NCBI RefSeq assembly: GCF_035818475.1
Contig: NZ_JAYMGV010000001.1
Location: 1,922,001-1,986,000 of the forward strand
From: Cognatitamlana sp035818475
GTDB lineage: Bacteria; Bacteroidota; Bacteroidia; Flavobacteriales; Flavobacteriaceae
Direction of reading: 5' to 3'
DNA length: 64,000 nucleotides
Part shown: piece after piece, positions 20,492 to 28,920 of the stretch
How the letters are laid out: the number at the start of each line of letters is the position of its first letter
Position numbering within the stretch: the first letter of the stretch is position 1
Position numbers and translations under genes: made by a program
The notes under the pieces: model-generated
Databases searched by the model: none
What the model was told of the DNA's origin: nothing
What the model saw: the letters and a program-made list of their open reading frames with translations, nothing else

Positions 20492-22012
20492 ATGAAATTT
20501 ATAAATAAACTCTTTTTGGTTATAGTGGCATTTGGATTGATATTTCAGTCTTGTGCCGATTTGGAAGAAGATTTAAGTAGTGTAATAACTATAGATAATC
20601 TCTCTTCAGAGAGAGATATTGTTACCGCACTAACGCCTATTTACAGACAATTGTTACAGGCACATAGAAACCCACATTTTTTAAGAACACCAACTTATGG
20701 CGCAGACGATATAACGACTTGGGAAGCTGGTAATAAAGCGCCTTTAAGAGTGTTTGACAGGTTTGACTATGGTAGCGGTGAAAATTCAGATATAAATTGG
20801 TTAAATCATGGTTGGGACAATTACTGGCGTACCATTTATTTTACAAACAGCCTTATTGAAGGTTTAAAAACGTCTACAGCTTCAACAGATGCCATAGTAT
20901 TAGGAGATGCTGAAGCAAGATTTTTTAGAGCATTATGTTATTTTAATTTGGTAAGAACACATGGCAATATGCCAATTATAGCAGATGGTATAGAAATAAC
21001 AGGAGGAGAAACCAGAGCAACTGTTTTAGAAAACTATCTTCAAATGGAAGCAGATTTATTAATTGCAGAAGCAAATTTACCTGCACCAGGAGCTACGGCC
21101 AACGTAGGTAGAGTATCGTCAGCTGCAGCAAAAGCGCTATTGGCAGATTTATACCTAACATGGGGAGGATGGCCAGTAAAGGACAATTCTAAATATCAAA
21201 TGGCAGCAAATAAAGCTAAAGAGGTTATTGATATGGGGTATTTTACCCTATTACCTATTGATCAATTATGGCTATTGGAAAATCAAAATAGTACCGAATC
21301 TATTTTCGCAGTGCAATTTTCTAAAGATGAAGATCTTCGTTCTAATTATACAACAGCATTTAGTTTTCATGAGGCAAGAGGGTTTTCTGATGCTTTTCCA
21401 GAATTGCAATTTTTTAACGATTTTCCAGAAGGCCCTAGAAAAGATGCAACTTTTGCCACAGAGATACCACAGAGAGGAGTTTCAGGAGGTGTGATTTTTG
21501 TAAAAGATCCACCAACAAAACCTTGGCCAGATTCACAAAGGCAACATCCAATGTATCAAAAGTTTACAGCAGCAGCAGATTTAACTGTTGGGCCAAGAGT
21601 ATTTGATTTTAGAGCTAGGGAATTGTATAGATATGCAGAGGTTTTATTAATATATGCTGAAGCACAAGCAAGAGTAGGTCAAACAGACAGCTCCATAGAA
21701 GCATTTAATCAGGTGAAGAGAAGAGCTGCTGGTTTAGATTATTTAACACCAAATGGTTCAGTTGATGTAGCATCAGCAAGTGTTGATGAAATCATAGCTG
21801 AAAAAGGCTGGGAGTTAGCTGGGGAATATAAGAGATGGTTTGATTTAGTGAGAACCGAAAAGGTTGAAGAAATTGCAGCTTTAAGAGATCCGTCTGAAAA
21901 TGTATTGCCAGTACGAATGCCCACAAAGGCACAATATATAGCCCCAATACCATTTCAGGCCATATCAACAAGTAATTTAGAGCAAAACCCTGAAGGATTT
22001 AAAATACAATAG
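20492..22012 (+). CDS. susD: SusD/RagB-family outer-membrane nutrient-binding lipoprotein
   Basis: This is a 506-residue lipoprotein whose signal ends LIFQSC (Cys21) before an acidic patch (ADLEED). SusD hallmarks are the segment AEARFFRALCYFNLVRTHG, the SSAAAKALLADLYLTWGGWPV helix region, and the C-terminal ELYRYAEVLLIYAEAQARVG, FNQVKRRAAGL and EFKRWFDLVRTEK-like stretches (here GEYKRWFDLVRTEK). It acts with the SusC encoded just upstream as the glycan-capturing lid on the cell surface. It is followed by a repeat-containing gap and an imperfect hairpin that may partly end transcription before the sulfatase. Confidence 0.96.
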   Translation: MKFINKLFLVIVAFGLIFQSCADLEEDLSSVITIDNLSSERDIVTALTPIYRQLLQAHRNPHFLRTPTYGADDITTWEAGNKAPLRVFDRFDYGSGENSDINWLNHGWDNYWRTIYFTNSLIEGLKTSTASTDAIVLGDAEARFFRALCYFNLVRTHGNMPIIADGIEITGGETRATVLENYLQMEADLLIAEANLPAPGATANVGRVSSAAAKALLADLYLTWGGWPVKDNSKYQMAANKAKEVIDMGYFTLLPIDQLWLLENQNSTESIFAVQFSKDEDLRSNYTTAFSFHEARGFSDAFPELQFFNDFPEGPRKDATFATEIPQRGVSGGVIFVKDPPTKPWPDSQRQHPMYQKFTAAADLTVGPRVFDFRARELYRYAEVLLIYAEAQARVGQTDSSIEAFNQVKRRAAGLDYLTPNGSVDVASASVDEIIAEKGWELAGEYKRWFDLVRTEKVEEIAALRDPSENVLPVRMPTKAQYIAPIPFQAISTSNLEQNPEGFKIQ

Positions 22013-22054
22013 AGAGGTTTTGAGTATCTATAATAATTTTTAATCGTTGGTTCA

Positions 22055-22079
22055 TTTAGTTTAGTTTAGTTTAGTTTAG
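22055..22079. repeat. (TTTAG)5 simple tandem repeat
   Basis: Five perfect head-to-tail copies of TTTAG lie 43 bp after the susD stop. Such a tract can change length by polymerase slippage. Confidence 0.9.
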
Positions 22080-22087
22080 TTTTTGGG

Positions 22088-22151
22088 GAGAAAAAGTGTT
22101 GTTTAAATTATAGTTCAAAAGAGAATAATAAAAAATAAATAACACTTTCTC
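22088..22151 (+). terminator. Imperfect long stem-loop after susD, possible attenuator or terminator
   Basis: Left arm 22088-22105 (GAGAAAAAGTGTTGTTTA) pairs with right arm 22136-22151 (TAAATAACACTTTCTC) with a two-A bulge, one G-T wobble and a 30-nt loop. Only three T follow, so its strength is uncertain. It may reduce transcription between susD and the sulfatase or protect the susCD mRNA end. Confidence 0.4.
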
Positions 22152-22345
22152 TTTATTAAATGAATGTAAGGATGTAATAACTCTTTTTAAAAATTGATTC
22201 AATTCTAAAAACAACCTGAATAATTAAATTATAAAGGTGCAGTTTTTTAGGACTCAAAAGCTTAAAGAATATTTACTACTCATAAAAACATTTAATTATT
22301 AGTGGATAATTAAATGTAAGATTTGTGTTAATCACTTATAATAGT

Positions 22346-23887
22346 ATGAACAAATTATTTTCAATATTACTTATACTAAGCATGTTTAGTTGTAAGTCAA
22401 AAGAACAAGATAATGGTGCGTTGCAGAGTGATGTTTCTAATACACCACCTAACGTTGTTATATTTTATGTAGATGATTTGGGGTATGCAGATTTAAGTAG
22501 CTATGGTGCTAGCGGCGTAAAAACTCCAAACGTAGATAGGCTGGCAAATAATGGTGTTAAATTTACTGATGCCCATAGCTCTGCAGCAACATGTACACCA
22601 TCTCGTTATTCCTTACTTACTGGACAGTATGCTTTTAGAAATAAGGCCGTAATTTTACCAGGAGATGCGCCGTTGCTTATTAGACCAGAAACACCAACCC
22701 TTCCTAAAATGTTTAAAAAAGCAGGGTATAAAACCGCTGTAGTTGGTAAATGGCATTTAGGTTTAGGGAATGGAGATGTAAATTGGAATGGGCAAGTAAA
22801 ACCAGGACCGCTGGAAATAGGCTTTGATTATAGCTTTTTATTACCTGCCACAGGAGATAGAACACCTACGGTGTATTTAGAAAACCATAATGTAGTCAAT
22901 TTAAACCTTAACGATTCCCTTAAAGTGAGTTATGAAACTCCATTTTCCAATGAGCCCTTGGGAGTTACACATCCAGAGCTTTTAAGGCAAAAAGCAGACT
23001 TACAACATAGTCAGGCATTGGTAAATGGTATAAGTCGTATAGGATATCAAACAGGAGGTAAAGAGGCCATGTGGGTAGATGAAGAGTTTCCAGATGTATT
23101 TACTGGCAAAGCCATTGATTTTATGAGGAATAATAAAGATAATCCGTTTTTTTTATTCTTTTCTTTTCATGATATTCATGTCCCTCGGGTTCCAAATGAA
23201 CGTTTCATAGGTAAATCTACCATGGGGCCTCGAGGAGATGCCATAGTTCAAATGGATTGGATGACAGGGCAAATTATCAAAGAACTTGAAAATTTAAGTC
23301 TTGATAAAAACACACTGGTAATTTTTACTAGTGATAATGGACCTGTGTTAGACGATGGTTATGCCGATTTGGCAGAAGAGAAACTTGGAGGTCATACACC
23401 TTCAGGACCTTTTAGAGGGGGTAAATATAGCGCCTATGAAGCAGGTACAAGAGTACCAATGATAACATACTGGCCAGAAAAAATACAGCCTGGGGAAAGT
23501 AGTGCATTAATTTCCCAAACAGATTATTATGCATCTTTAGCAAGTTTAATAAATGTAAGTTTACAGGAAGGAGAGGCGTTAGATAGTGAAAATGTTAAAC
23601 AAGCTATTGTGGATGCCAAGGCACCTGCCAGAAACATTATGCTTGAAGAATCTTTTACACTATCTTTAAGAAAAGGAAATTGGAAGTATATAGCGCCACT
23701 TGGAGAAAAAGATACCCCCGAATGGTTGAGCAACAAAAAAATAGAGATGGGCTTATCCCCTGTCCCACAGTTGTATGATCTATCTAAAGATATTGGAGAA
23801 CAAAGCAATATAGCAAGCTTAAATAAAGAAATAGTTGAAGCTTTACAAGCTAAAATAGATAGTATAGTTATATTAAATAGTGATTGA
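22346..23887 (+). CDS. Lipoprotein sulfatase, family S1 (arylsulfatase-like)
   Basis: From the ATG at 22346 the protein has 513 residues; an upstream GTG at 22325 is in frame, but the ATG gives a clean lipoprotein signal (MNKLFSILLILSMFSC, Cys16). Metal-binding Asp43-Asp44 lie in YVDDLGYADL. The signature CTPSRYSLLTGQ has the formylglycine-precursor Cys83, and GKWHLG follows. FTSDNGP holds later metal ligands. It differs from the sulfatase at 9345 in its longer central insert with a WVDEEFPDVFTGKA region, so it likely acts on a different sulfate position. It belongs to the PUL with the second susCD. Confidence 0.95.
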   Translation: MNKLFSILLILSMFSCKSKEQDNGALQSDVSNTPPNVVIFYVDDLGYADLSSYGASGVKTPNVDRLANNGVKFTDAHSSAATCTPSRYSLLTGQYAFRNKAVILPGDAPLLIRPETPTLPKMFKKAGYKTAVVGKWHLGLGNGDVNWNGQVKPGPLEIGFDYSFLLPATGDRTPTVYLENHNVVNLNLNDSLKVSYETPFSNEPLGVTHPELLRQKADLQHSQALVNGISRIGYQTGGKEAMWVDEEFPDVFTGKAIDFMRNNKDNPFFLFFSFHDIHVPRVPNERFIGKSTMGPRGDAIVQMDWMTGQIIKELENLSLDKNTLVIFTSDNGPVLDDGYADLAEEKLGGHTPSGPFRGGKYSAYEAGTRVPMITYWPEKIQPGESSALISQTDYYASLASLINVSLQEGEALDSENVKQAIVDAKAPARNIMLEESFTLSLRKGNWKYIAPLGEKDTPEWLSNKKIEMGLSPVPQLYDLSKDIGEQSNIASLNKEIVEALQAKIDSIVILNSD

Positions 23888-23978
23888 CATAAGAATGTGA
23901 TATGAGATTAGAGTTTCATATTTGAAAATAATAATATTCATTATGTTTAATAGATATAACACATTTAAAATAATTACA

Positions 23979-24833
23979 ATGAAAAAGCTAGTATTTGTTG
24001 GATTGATAATTATTAATGGTTTATTTATATACTCTTGCAATCCCCCTATACGTTCTTCTAGTTTTATTCATAATAACATACAAAGGGAATATGTACTTTA
24101 TAAACCATCTAATCTACCTAACAATGCTCCCTTAGTTTTAGTTTTACATAGCTATGGTCGCTATGCCATAAACCACATGGAAAGCTTGCAGTTAAATGAG
24201 GTAGCAGACACCAATATGTTTGCTGTTTACTATCCCCAAGGAACATTAGATGAAAATACCGGTAGCCCTTATTGGAATGCCAGATTACATGAGAGTAATT
24301 TTGATGATGTAGGGTTTCTCACAGAACTTGCAAAACACTTACAGACAAAGTACAATCTTGATCCTATAAAAACTTTTGTTTGCGGTATTTCTAACGGAGG
24401 CTTTATGAGCTACACATTAGCATGTGAATCACCTAAAACATTTAAAGCAATTGCTTCTGTTACAGGAACAATGTCCGGATATACATGGAATCACAGAAAT
24501 TCAACTTCACTGCCGGTTCCAGTTTTACAAATATCTGGAATAGATGACCAAATAGTCCCCATTGACGGTAGTATGTCTACTGAATATGGTTGGGGTGGTG
24601 CTCCACATATGGACACGGTAATGAATTACTGGAAGGACTTTAATCAATGCAAAACAATAGATACTTTATTTATCCTTCCCAATGTATATGGATACCACTT
24701 TAAAAATGGAATTAATGAGAATCAGGTTTGGTATTATAAAATAGCTGATTTTGGACATGATCTACCGTCAATAAGGAATTCAGGGCTGAACACAGCCGAA
24801 CTCATATGGGATTTTTTTAAAACCATTGAATGA
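23979..24833 (+). CDS. Alpha/beta-hydrolase lipoprotein, CE1/PHB-depolymerase-like esterase
   Basis: I place the start at the ATG at 23979, giving 284 residues with a lipoprotein-like signal (MKKLVFVGLIIINGLFIYSC). A longer reading from 23922 would add 19 residues before it. The sequence APLVLVLHSYGR contributes the oxyanion region. The nucleophile elbow GISNGG has Ser138, followed by a SGIDD segment (Asp189 or Asp190) and FGHDLPS with His260, a complete catalytic triad. The pattern matches esterases of the feruloyl/acetyl esterase and poly-hydroxybutyrate depolymerase group. Being last in the PUL, it probably removes an acyl or aryl ester from the imported glycan. Confidence 0.85.
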   Translation: MKKLVFVGLIIINGLFIYSCNPPIRSSSFIHNNIQREYVLYKPSNLPNNAPLVLVLHSYGRYAINHMESLQLNEVADTNMFAVYYPQGTLDENTGSPYWNARLHESNFDDVGFLTELAKHLQTKYNLDPIKTFVCGISNGGFMSYTLACESPKTFKAIASVTGTMSGYTWNHRNSTSLPVPVLQISGIDDQIVPIDGSMSTEYGWGGAPHMDTVMNYWKDFNQCKTIDTLFILPNVYGYHFKNGINENQVWYYKIADFGHDLPSIRNSGLNTAELIWDFFKTIE

Positions 24834-25232
24834 ATATAAGCTCCATAACTTTCAAAATTATCTTCAAGAATAGTATTATGGTTATGGAGATTACTTGGTT
24901 TTATAACTATTGTTTGGATGGACCAAGTCGTAACCAATTATAATATCTACTTTTACTTATTTCTAATGTTTTGCACATCTTCTCAACCGGAAATTTAAAC
25001 TTATGGTGTTTTATGAACCTAAATTTTTACCATTGCTCTCAGAAAAGGTGCTGATCGTCTTTTTTAAAATTATAGATTGTAAATTAAAAAATGACGTGCC
25101 CATTGATTTTGAAAAGGAGTATAAAGGAAAACGTTCAATAATTACAAACCAAATTATTAAATTTACCAATTTGGAACACGACTTAGTTGTTGTGCAATTG
25201 AAGTTTTCATCCGGCTTTAGATATTTTTTGAC
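24834..25232. other. Intergenic region with a 9-bp inverted repeat
   Basis: 399 bp with no confident gene. A 77-codon frame at 25003-25236 ends in an overlap with the start of the next gene, but it has no recognisable features and I do not call it. A perfect inverted repeat lies at 24841-24889. Confidence 0.4.
24841..24889. repeat. Inverted repeat after the esterase gene
   Basis: CTCCATAAC (24841-24849) and GTTATGGAG (24881-24889) pair perfectly around a 31-nt loop, starting 7 nt after the esterase stop. There is no T run directly after it, so it may be an mRNA 3'-end stabiliser or chance rather than a terminator. Confidence 0.4.
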
Positions 25233-27536
25233 TTGAATAAAAATTCTCTTCGATACTGTTTTTTAATGTTTTTTGCTTGCATTACACTATGTCATGCACA
25301 AGTTGAGCATTCCGAATTAAACAAGCCGTATATCGTACTGAATCCGGAGGAGTTATCGATGCCCGAAATAGATTCAATACTTAAGGGGAACCAAAACCTG
25401 GCAATTACTGTTTCCAAAAAAAATACAATACCTAAGGATTTCCTGAAACGGTATAAAGCATACAAGGATAGTTTGGTTGTCATTTCTGAAAGCGAAATTC
25501 TTTCCGATTTACCCAATGACTTGTTTCTTATCCATAAAAAGCCAGACGATATGGAAGTGATTAGTATCACTAAAACCAAATTACAGGATAGTATGCGGTT
25601 TAGGTTTTATGAACCTGATAAACTTAAGATTGTAAAAATTGAAGATGATATAGCCTTGACGGACTCGCTTTTCTTTTCAATTTGGAAACAATCCGGCAGG
25701 CTTCCGGATTTTTTTGAAGCTAACAGGTCGTCCCTGAAAAAATTGGATAGTCTTGTTAACTGTATATTCAAGCTAAGATACGTTTATGGTGTTGTAGAAA
25801 CAGAAGATGGGCAACTCATTGACGGGGTTAGGTTTAAAGATTATAATGATGCCGTTGTTAATGGCCATTTCAGTTTCCCGGTGTTACAAGGCGAGGGTTT
25901 TCCCGCTTTAATACCTTATAAAGCCGGATATCATTTCTCACCGGATATTATTAATTCCACCCCTGAGAATTATAAGAACAGTAAAACCTTTACTGCCTTT
26001 CCTTTAGATATTACTTATGAACTATCAGATCATTTTGTTTTTGATCCGGATTTTGAAAATAAGATGAAGGAAAATGATAAGGAGCTTTTAATACATAATG
26101 TAGATATCATTGAAGATAAAATTCATGGTAAGGTAGGGTATTTTAATAATAGAAGTTATATTGATACCGGCGTGGAAAGTAAAAAAACCTTTCGAGAGAA
26201 TTTTACAATTGCGGCCTGGGTCAAACCTACAGCTTTAGGGTTTAATAATAGCATTTTAGGAAAGGGAAACAATTTTGTGGTCAAGCTGCGTAATGGGTTT
26301 TTAACTTTTACTATGGCTGGAGTAAAAGACTATATCTCAGAAGTATCGGTGGTTCCTTTAAATAAATGGACGCATATAGCATTAACCCATTCTAAAATAG
26401 ATAATAAGTTATTCTTCTACATTAATGGAGAAATGACCGAAGAAGTTCCTTTAGTTTCAGAATATGAGGCTTCTGATTTTAATGTTCTTATTGGAAGCAA
26501 TTTGTGGGAAGAATTTTTTAAGGGGTATCTGGCAGATATTAAAATTTGGGAACGTGAGCTAAACGGCAACGAAGTACTGACACTTTTTGAAAACAGGGCG
26601 TTACAAAATGTAGGTGATATGACGAATTTGATCGTTGTTATTTTTACGGTTTTCTTAATTGTTGGCCTACTTTTACTGAGGCGTCATTTGCTGAAAAAGA
26701 AAAAAATATTATCAGGTAGCAGAGAGCGATATAAAACCCCTAAAGTATTCACTGATGGGCTTTCGGATAATGATGGCTTAGAACGTGTTTTATGTTTTGG
26801 GAAACTCAGGATCTTCAATAGTAATAATGAAGATCTTGCTGAAAAATTATCACCATTGCTGAAGAAAATATTCGTGATTGTCTTTTTGTATAGTTATCAG
26901 GGGAGACAAAAAGGGATTTCCACAAAACAGCTTACGGAGTTTTTATGGCCGGGAATGAGTGTTCAAAAGGCAAAGAATACCAGAGGAACCAATATTAATA
27001 ACCTGAGGGCGGTGCTGAATTCCTGTTCAGAGATAAATTTGGTATTTAAAGATAAATCCTGGTGTATTGAATTGAATGATGATTGCTTTTGTGATTACCT
27101 GACCATTCAACACTATTTAAGCATTTTTTCAAATAGTAGTTATACCATAAAGGCGTTGGAGCAGGAGCTTCCGGGGTTCCTTCAAATCTTAAAAGGCGGA
27201 CGACTGTTTTCAAATTCTAGTGAACCTTGGCTGGATCCATTTATCGAAAAGTTCAGTAATCAAATCATTGAACTATGCATAGAATTTACTGAAATCTTAG
27301 ATGTGGATAAGCATAGTGAATTACTGCTTGATGTAACCGAAGTGATTTCTATATACGATGATCTCAACGAAAAAGCACATCAAATAAAACTATTAGCTTT
27401 AATCAAACAAGGTAAATTAAGCCTGGCATATAAGGCCCATGATAACTTTGAAAAGCTTTATTATAAAATTTATAAGGAAACCTATCCAACCTCTTTTGAA
27501 GCCATAACTTCTGATCAGAAGTTAGAAAAAAACTAA
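25233..27536 (+). CDS. Membrane-spanning regulator: LamG domain outside, SARP/BTAD-like winged helix inside
   Basis: This 767-residue protein starts with TTG at 25233, which gives a proper signal peptide (ending CHAQ); the next ATG (25266) would remove most of it. Residues 25-280 are an uncharacterised periplasmic part. About 290-450 is a LamG/concanavalin-like domain (FTIAAWVKPT, WTHIALTHSK, FYINGEM, LADIKIWERELNGNEV). A single membrane helix lies at about 465-483, followed by RRHLLKKKK, a positive-inside anchor. About 517-620 looks like the winged helix of SARP/OmpR-type activators (LCFGKLRIF, KQLTEFLWPG, NNLRAVLNS), and 625-760 resembles the helical BTAD partner. No kinase or receiver is present. 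It probably senses a glycan and regulates the oxidoreductase and DUF1080 genes just downstream. Function inferred from layout. Confidence 0.8.
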   Translation: MNKNSLRYCFLMFFACITLCHAQVEHSELNKPYIVLNPEELSMPEIDSILKGNQNLAITVSKKNTIPKDFLKRYKAYKDSLVVISESEILSDLPNDLFLIHKKPDDMEVISITKTKLQDSMRFRFYEPDKLKIVKIEDDIALTDSLFFSIWKQSGRLPDFFEANRSSLKKLDSLVNCIFKLRYVYGVVETEDGQLIDGVRFKDYNDAVVNGHFSFPVLQGEGFPALIPYKAGYHFSPDIINSTPENYKNSKTFTAFPLDITYELSDHFVFDPDFENKMKENDKELLIHNVDIIEDKIHGKVGYFNNRSYIDTGVESKKTFRENFTIAAWVKPTALGFNNSILGKGNNFVVKLRNGFLTFTMAGVKDYISEVSVVPLNKWTHIALTHSKIDNKLFFYINGEMTEEVPLVSEYEASDFNVLIGSNLWEEFFKGYLADIKIWERELNGNEVLTLFENRALQNVGDMTNLIVVIFTVFLIVGLLLLRRHLLKKKKILSGSRERYKTPKVFTDGLSDNDGLERVLCFGKLRIFNSNNEDLAEKLSPLLKKIFVIVFLYSYQGRQKGISTKQLTEFLWPGMSVQKAKNTRGTNINNLRAVLNSCSEINLVFKDKSWCIELNDDCFCDYLTIQHYLSIFSNSSYTIKALEQELPGFLQILKGGRLFSNSSEPWLDPFIEKFSNQIIELCIEFTEILDVDKHSELLLDVTEVISIYDDLNEKAHQIKLLALIKQGKLSLAYKAHDNFEKLYYKIYKETYPTSFEAITSDQKLEKN

Positions 27537-27631
27537 AATATTTTTTTCGTTACCCCATTCATTACCCCTCATTTTACACAGCCTCCTGTTTCTTTGTTTC
27601 TCAAATTACAAATAAAAAGGCATAAATATTT

Positions 27632-28900
27632 ATGGGACAATCAGAATCAAATCGTAGAGATTTTATGAAAAAAACACTGGCCGTTGCAGCAGGGATTACT
27701 ATTATTCCAAGGCATGTTATGGGCGGTACAAATTTTATTGCGCCCAGCGACCAATTAACTAAAGCTGTTATTGGTGTTGGTGGTATGGGGCAGGGGCATT
27801 TAGGTTATGAAGGGACAAAGCTATTAGCCGTTTGTGATGCCGATGGCCATCATTTAGCAAATACCCTTAAAAAAGTAGGGAATGATGTTAAAGGCTACCG
27901 GGATTTCCGTGAGGTACTACAAAGGCCCGATATTGATATTGTACATATTGCAACGCCACCCCATTGGCATGGTATTATGTCTGTAATGGCAGCCGAAGCC
28001 GGTAAAGATGTATGGTGCGAAAAACCAATGACCAGAACCATAGGAGAAGGAAAACGTGTTGTAGAAGCTATGAAGCAACATGGGAATATGTTCAGGCTAA
28101 ACACTTGGTTCAGGTTTAAAGATAACTTTTATGGGATGGGTACACCTGTAAGAAAACTTAAAAAAGTAGTGGATAGCGGTGCTTTAGGCTGGCCATTAAA
28201 AGTTACTATAAGTGGCGTTACGGGGTTTAATTGGAAGTTCTACTGGGTAGGAAAAGAAAATTTAAAGCCTCAACCTATTCCGGATCATTTTGACTATAAC
28301 ATGTGGTTAGGGCCGGCACCGGAAAAACCATATAATAGTCATAGAACACATGCTACCTTTAGAGGTTACTGGGATTATGATGGAGGCGGATTAGGTGATA
28401 TGGGACAGCACTATATTGATCCTGTACAGTATTTCCTTGGAAAGGATAATGACAGCCCGGTTAAAGTTGAAGTTGACGCACCACAACAACATTATGATGC
28501 TATAGGAACCTGGAGAAAGATTACCTATACCTATGCCGATGGTTGTCAAATTGTATTAGATGGTGAGAATGCCGATAAAAATGCAGCTTATATAGAAGGC
28601 CCGGATGGTAAAATATTCAATGGTTTTAAATCTACAATTCCAAATATTGAAGGGATCATTAACAGTATTCCTGATCCGGAAGAACAGATCACTACCTTCT
28701 CAGAATCCGTTAAAACACGTCAGAAATTTGCACTTAACGAAGAAAATGGCCATCGATCGGCTACCGTAGTTAATATGGGAATCATTGCACTTCGTTTGGG
28801 TAGAACTTTAGAGTTTGACCCGGTTAAACAAGAATTTATAAATGATGAAGAAGCTAACCGATTGATTAACCAACCAATGAGAACCTCATGGGCACACTAA
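27632..28900 (+). CDS. Tat-exported Gfo/Idh/MocA-family NAD(P)-dependent oxidoreductase
   Basis: The protein has 422 residues. The N-terminus NRRDFMKKTLAVAAGI is a twin-arginine signal, so the enzyme would be folded with its cofactor and exported to the periplasm. The Rossmann part has GVGGMGQGHLGYEG and LLAVCDADGH. The characteristic Gfo/Idh CEKPMTRT segment holds the conserved Lys. The C-terminal substrate domain includes YWDYDGGGLGDMGQHYID. Family members oxidise or reduce sugars and glycosides. The next gene encodes DUF1080 domains, whose Pfam name is 3-keto-disaccharide hydrolase, so this enzyme may oxidise the C3 hydroxyl of a glycoside before its cleavage. The exact substrate is unknown. 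Confidence 0.93.
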   Translation: MGQSESNRRDFMKKTLAVAAGITIIPRHVMGGTNFIAPSDQLTKAVIGVGGMGQGHLGYEGTKLLAVCDADGHHLANTLKKVGNDVKGYRDFREVLQRPDIDIVHIATPPHWHGIMSVMAAEAGKDVWCEKPMTRTIGEGKRVVEAMKQHGNMFRLNTWFRFKDNFYGMGTPVRKLKKVVDSGALGWPLKVTISGVTGFNWKFYWVGKENLKPQPIPDHFDYNMWLGPAPEKPYNSHRTHATFRGYWDYDGGGLGDMGQHYIDPVQYFLGKDNDSPVKVEVDAPQQHYDAIGTWRKITYTYADGCQIVLDGENADKNAAYIEGPDGKIFNGFKSTIPNIEGIINSIPDPEEQITTFSESVKTRQKFALNEENGHRSATVVNMGIIALRLGRTLEFDPVKQEFINDEEANRLINQPMRTSWAH

Positions 28901-28920
28901 AAGCAAACTTTAATTTTAAC

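Larger units (their letters stand above)
22013..22345. other. Intergenic region after susD with a pentanucleotide repeat and a long hairpin
   Basis: A 333-bp gap. It contains five exact TTTAG units (22055-22079) and an imperfect inverted repeat (22088-22105 with 22136-22151). No gene is visible. The sulfatase at 22346 may be read from a reduced read-through of the susCD transcript or from its own promoter. Confidence 0.5.

Noticed and set aside
25003..25236. 77-codon open frame ending in an overlap with the LamG regulator start
   Set aside because: No recognisable domain, signal or membrane segment, no ribosome-binding or promoter support, and composition like the surrounding AT-rich gap. 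It could be a real small gene but I cannot support it.
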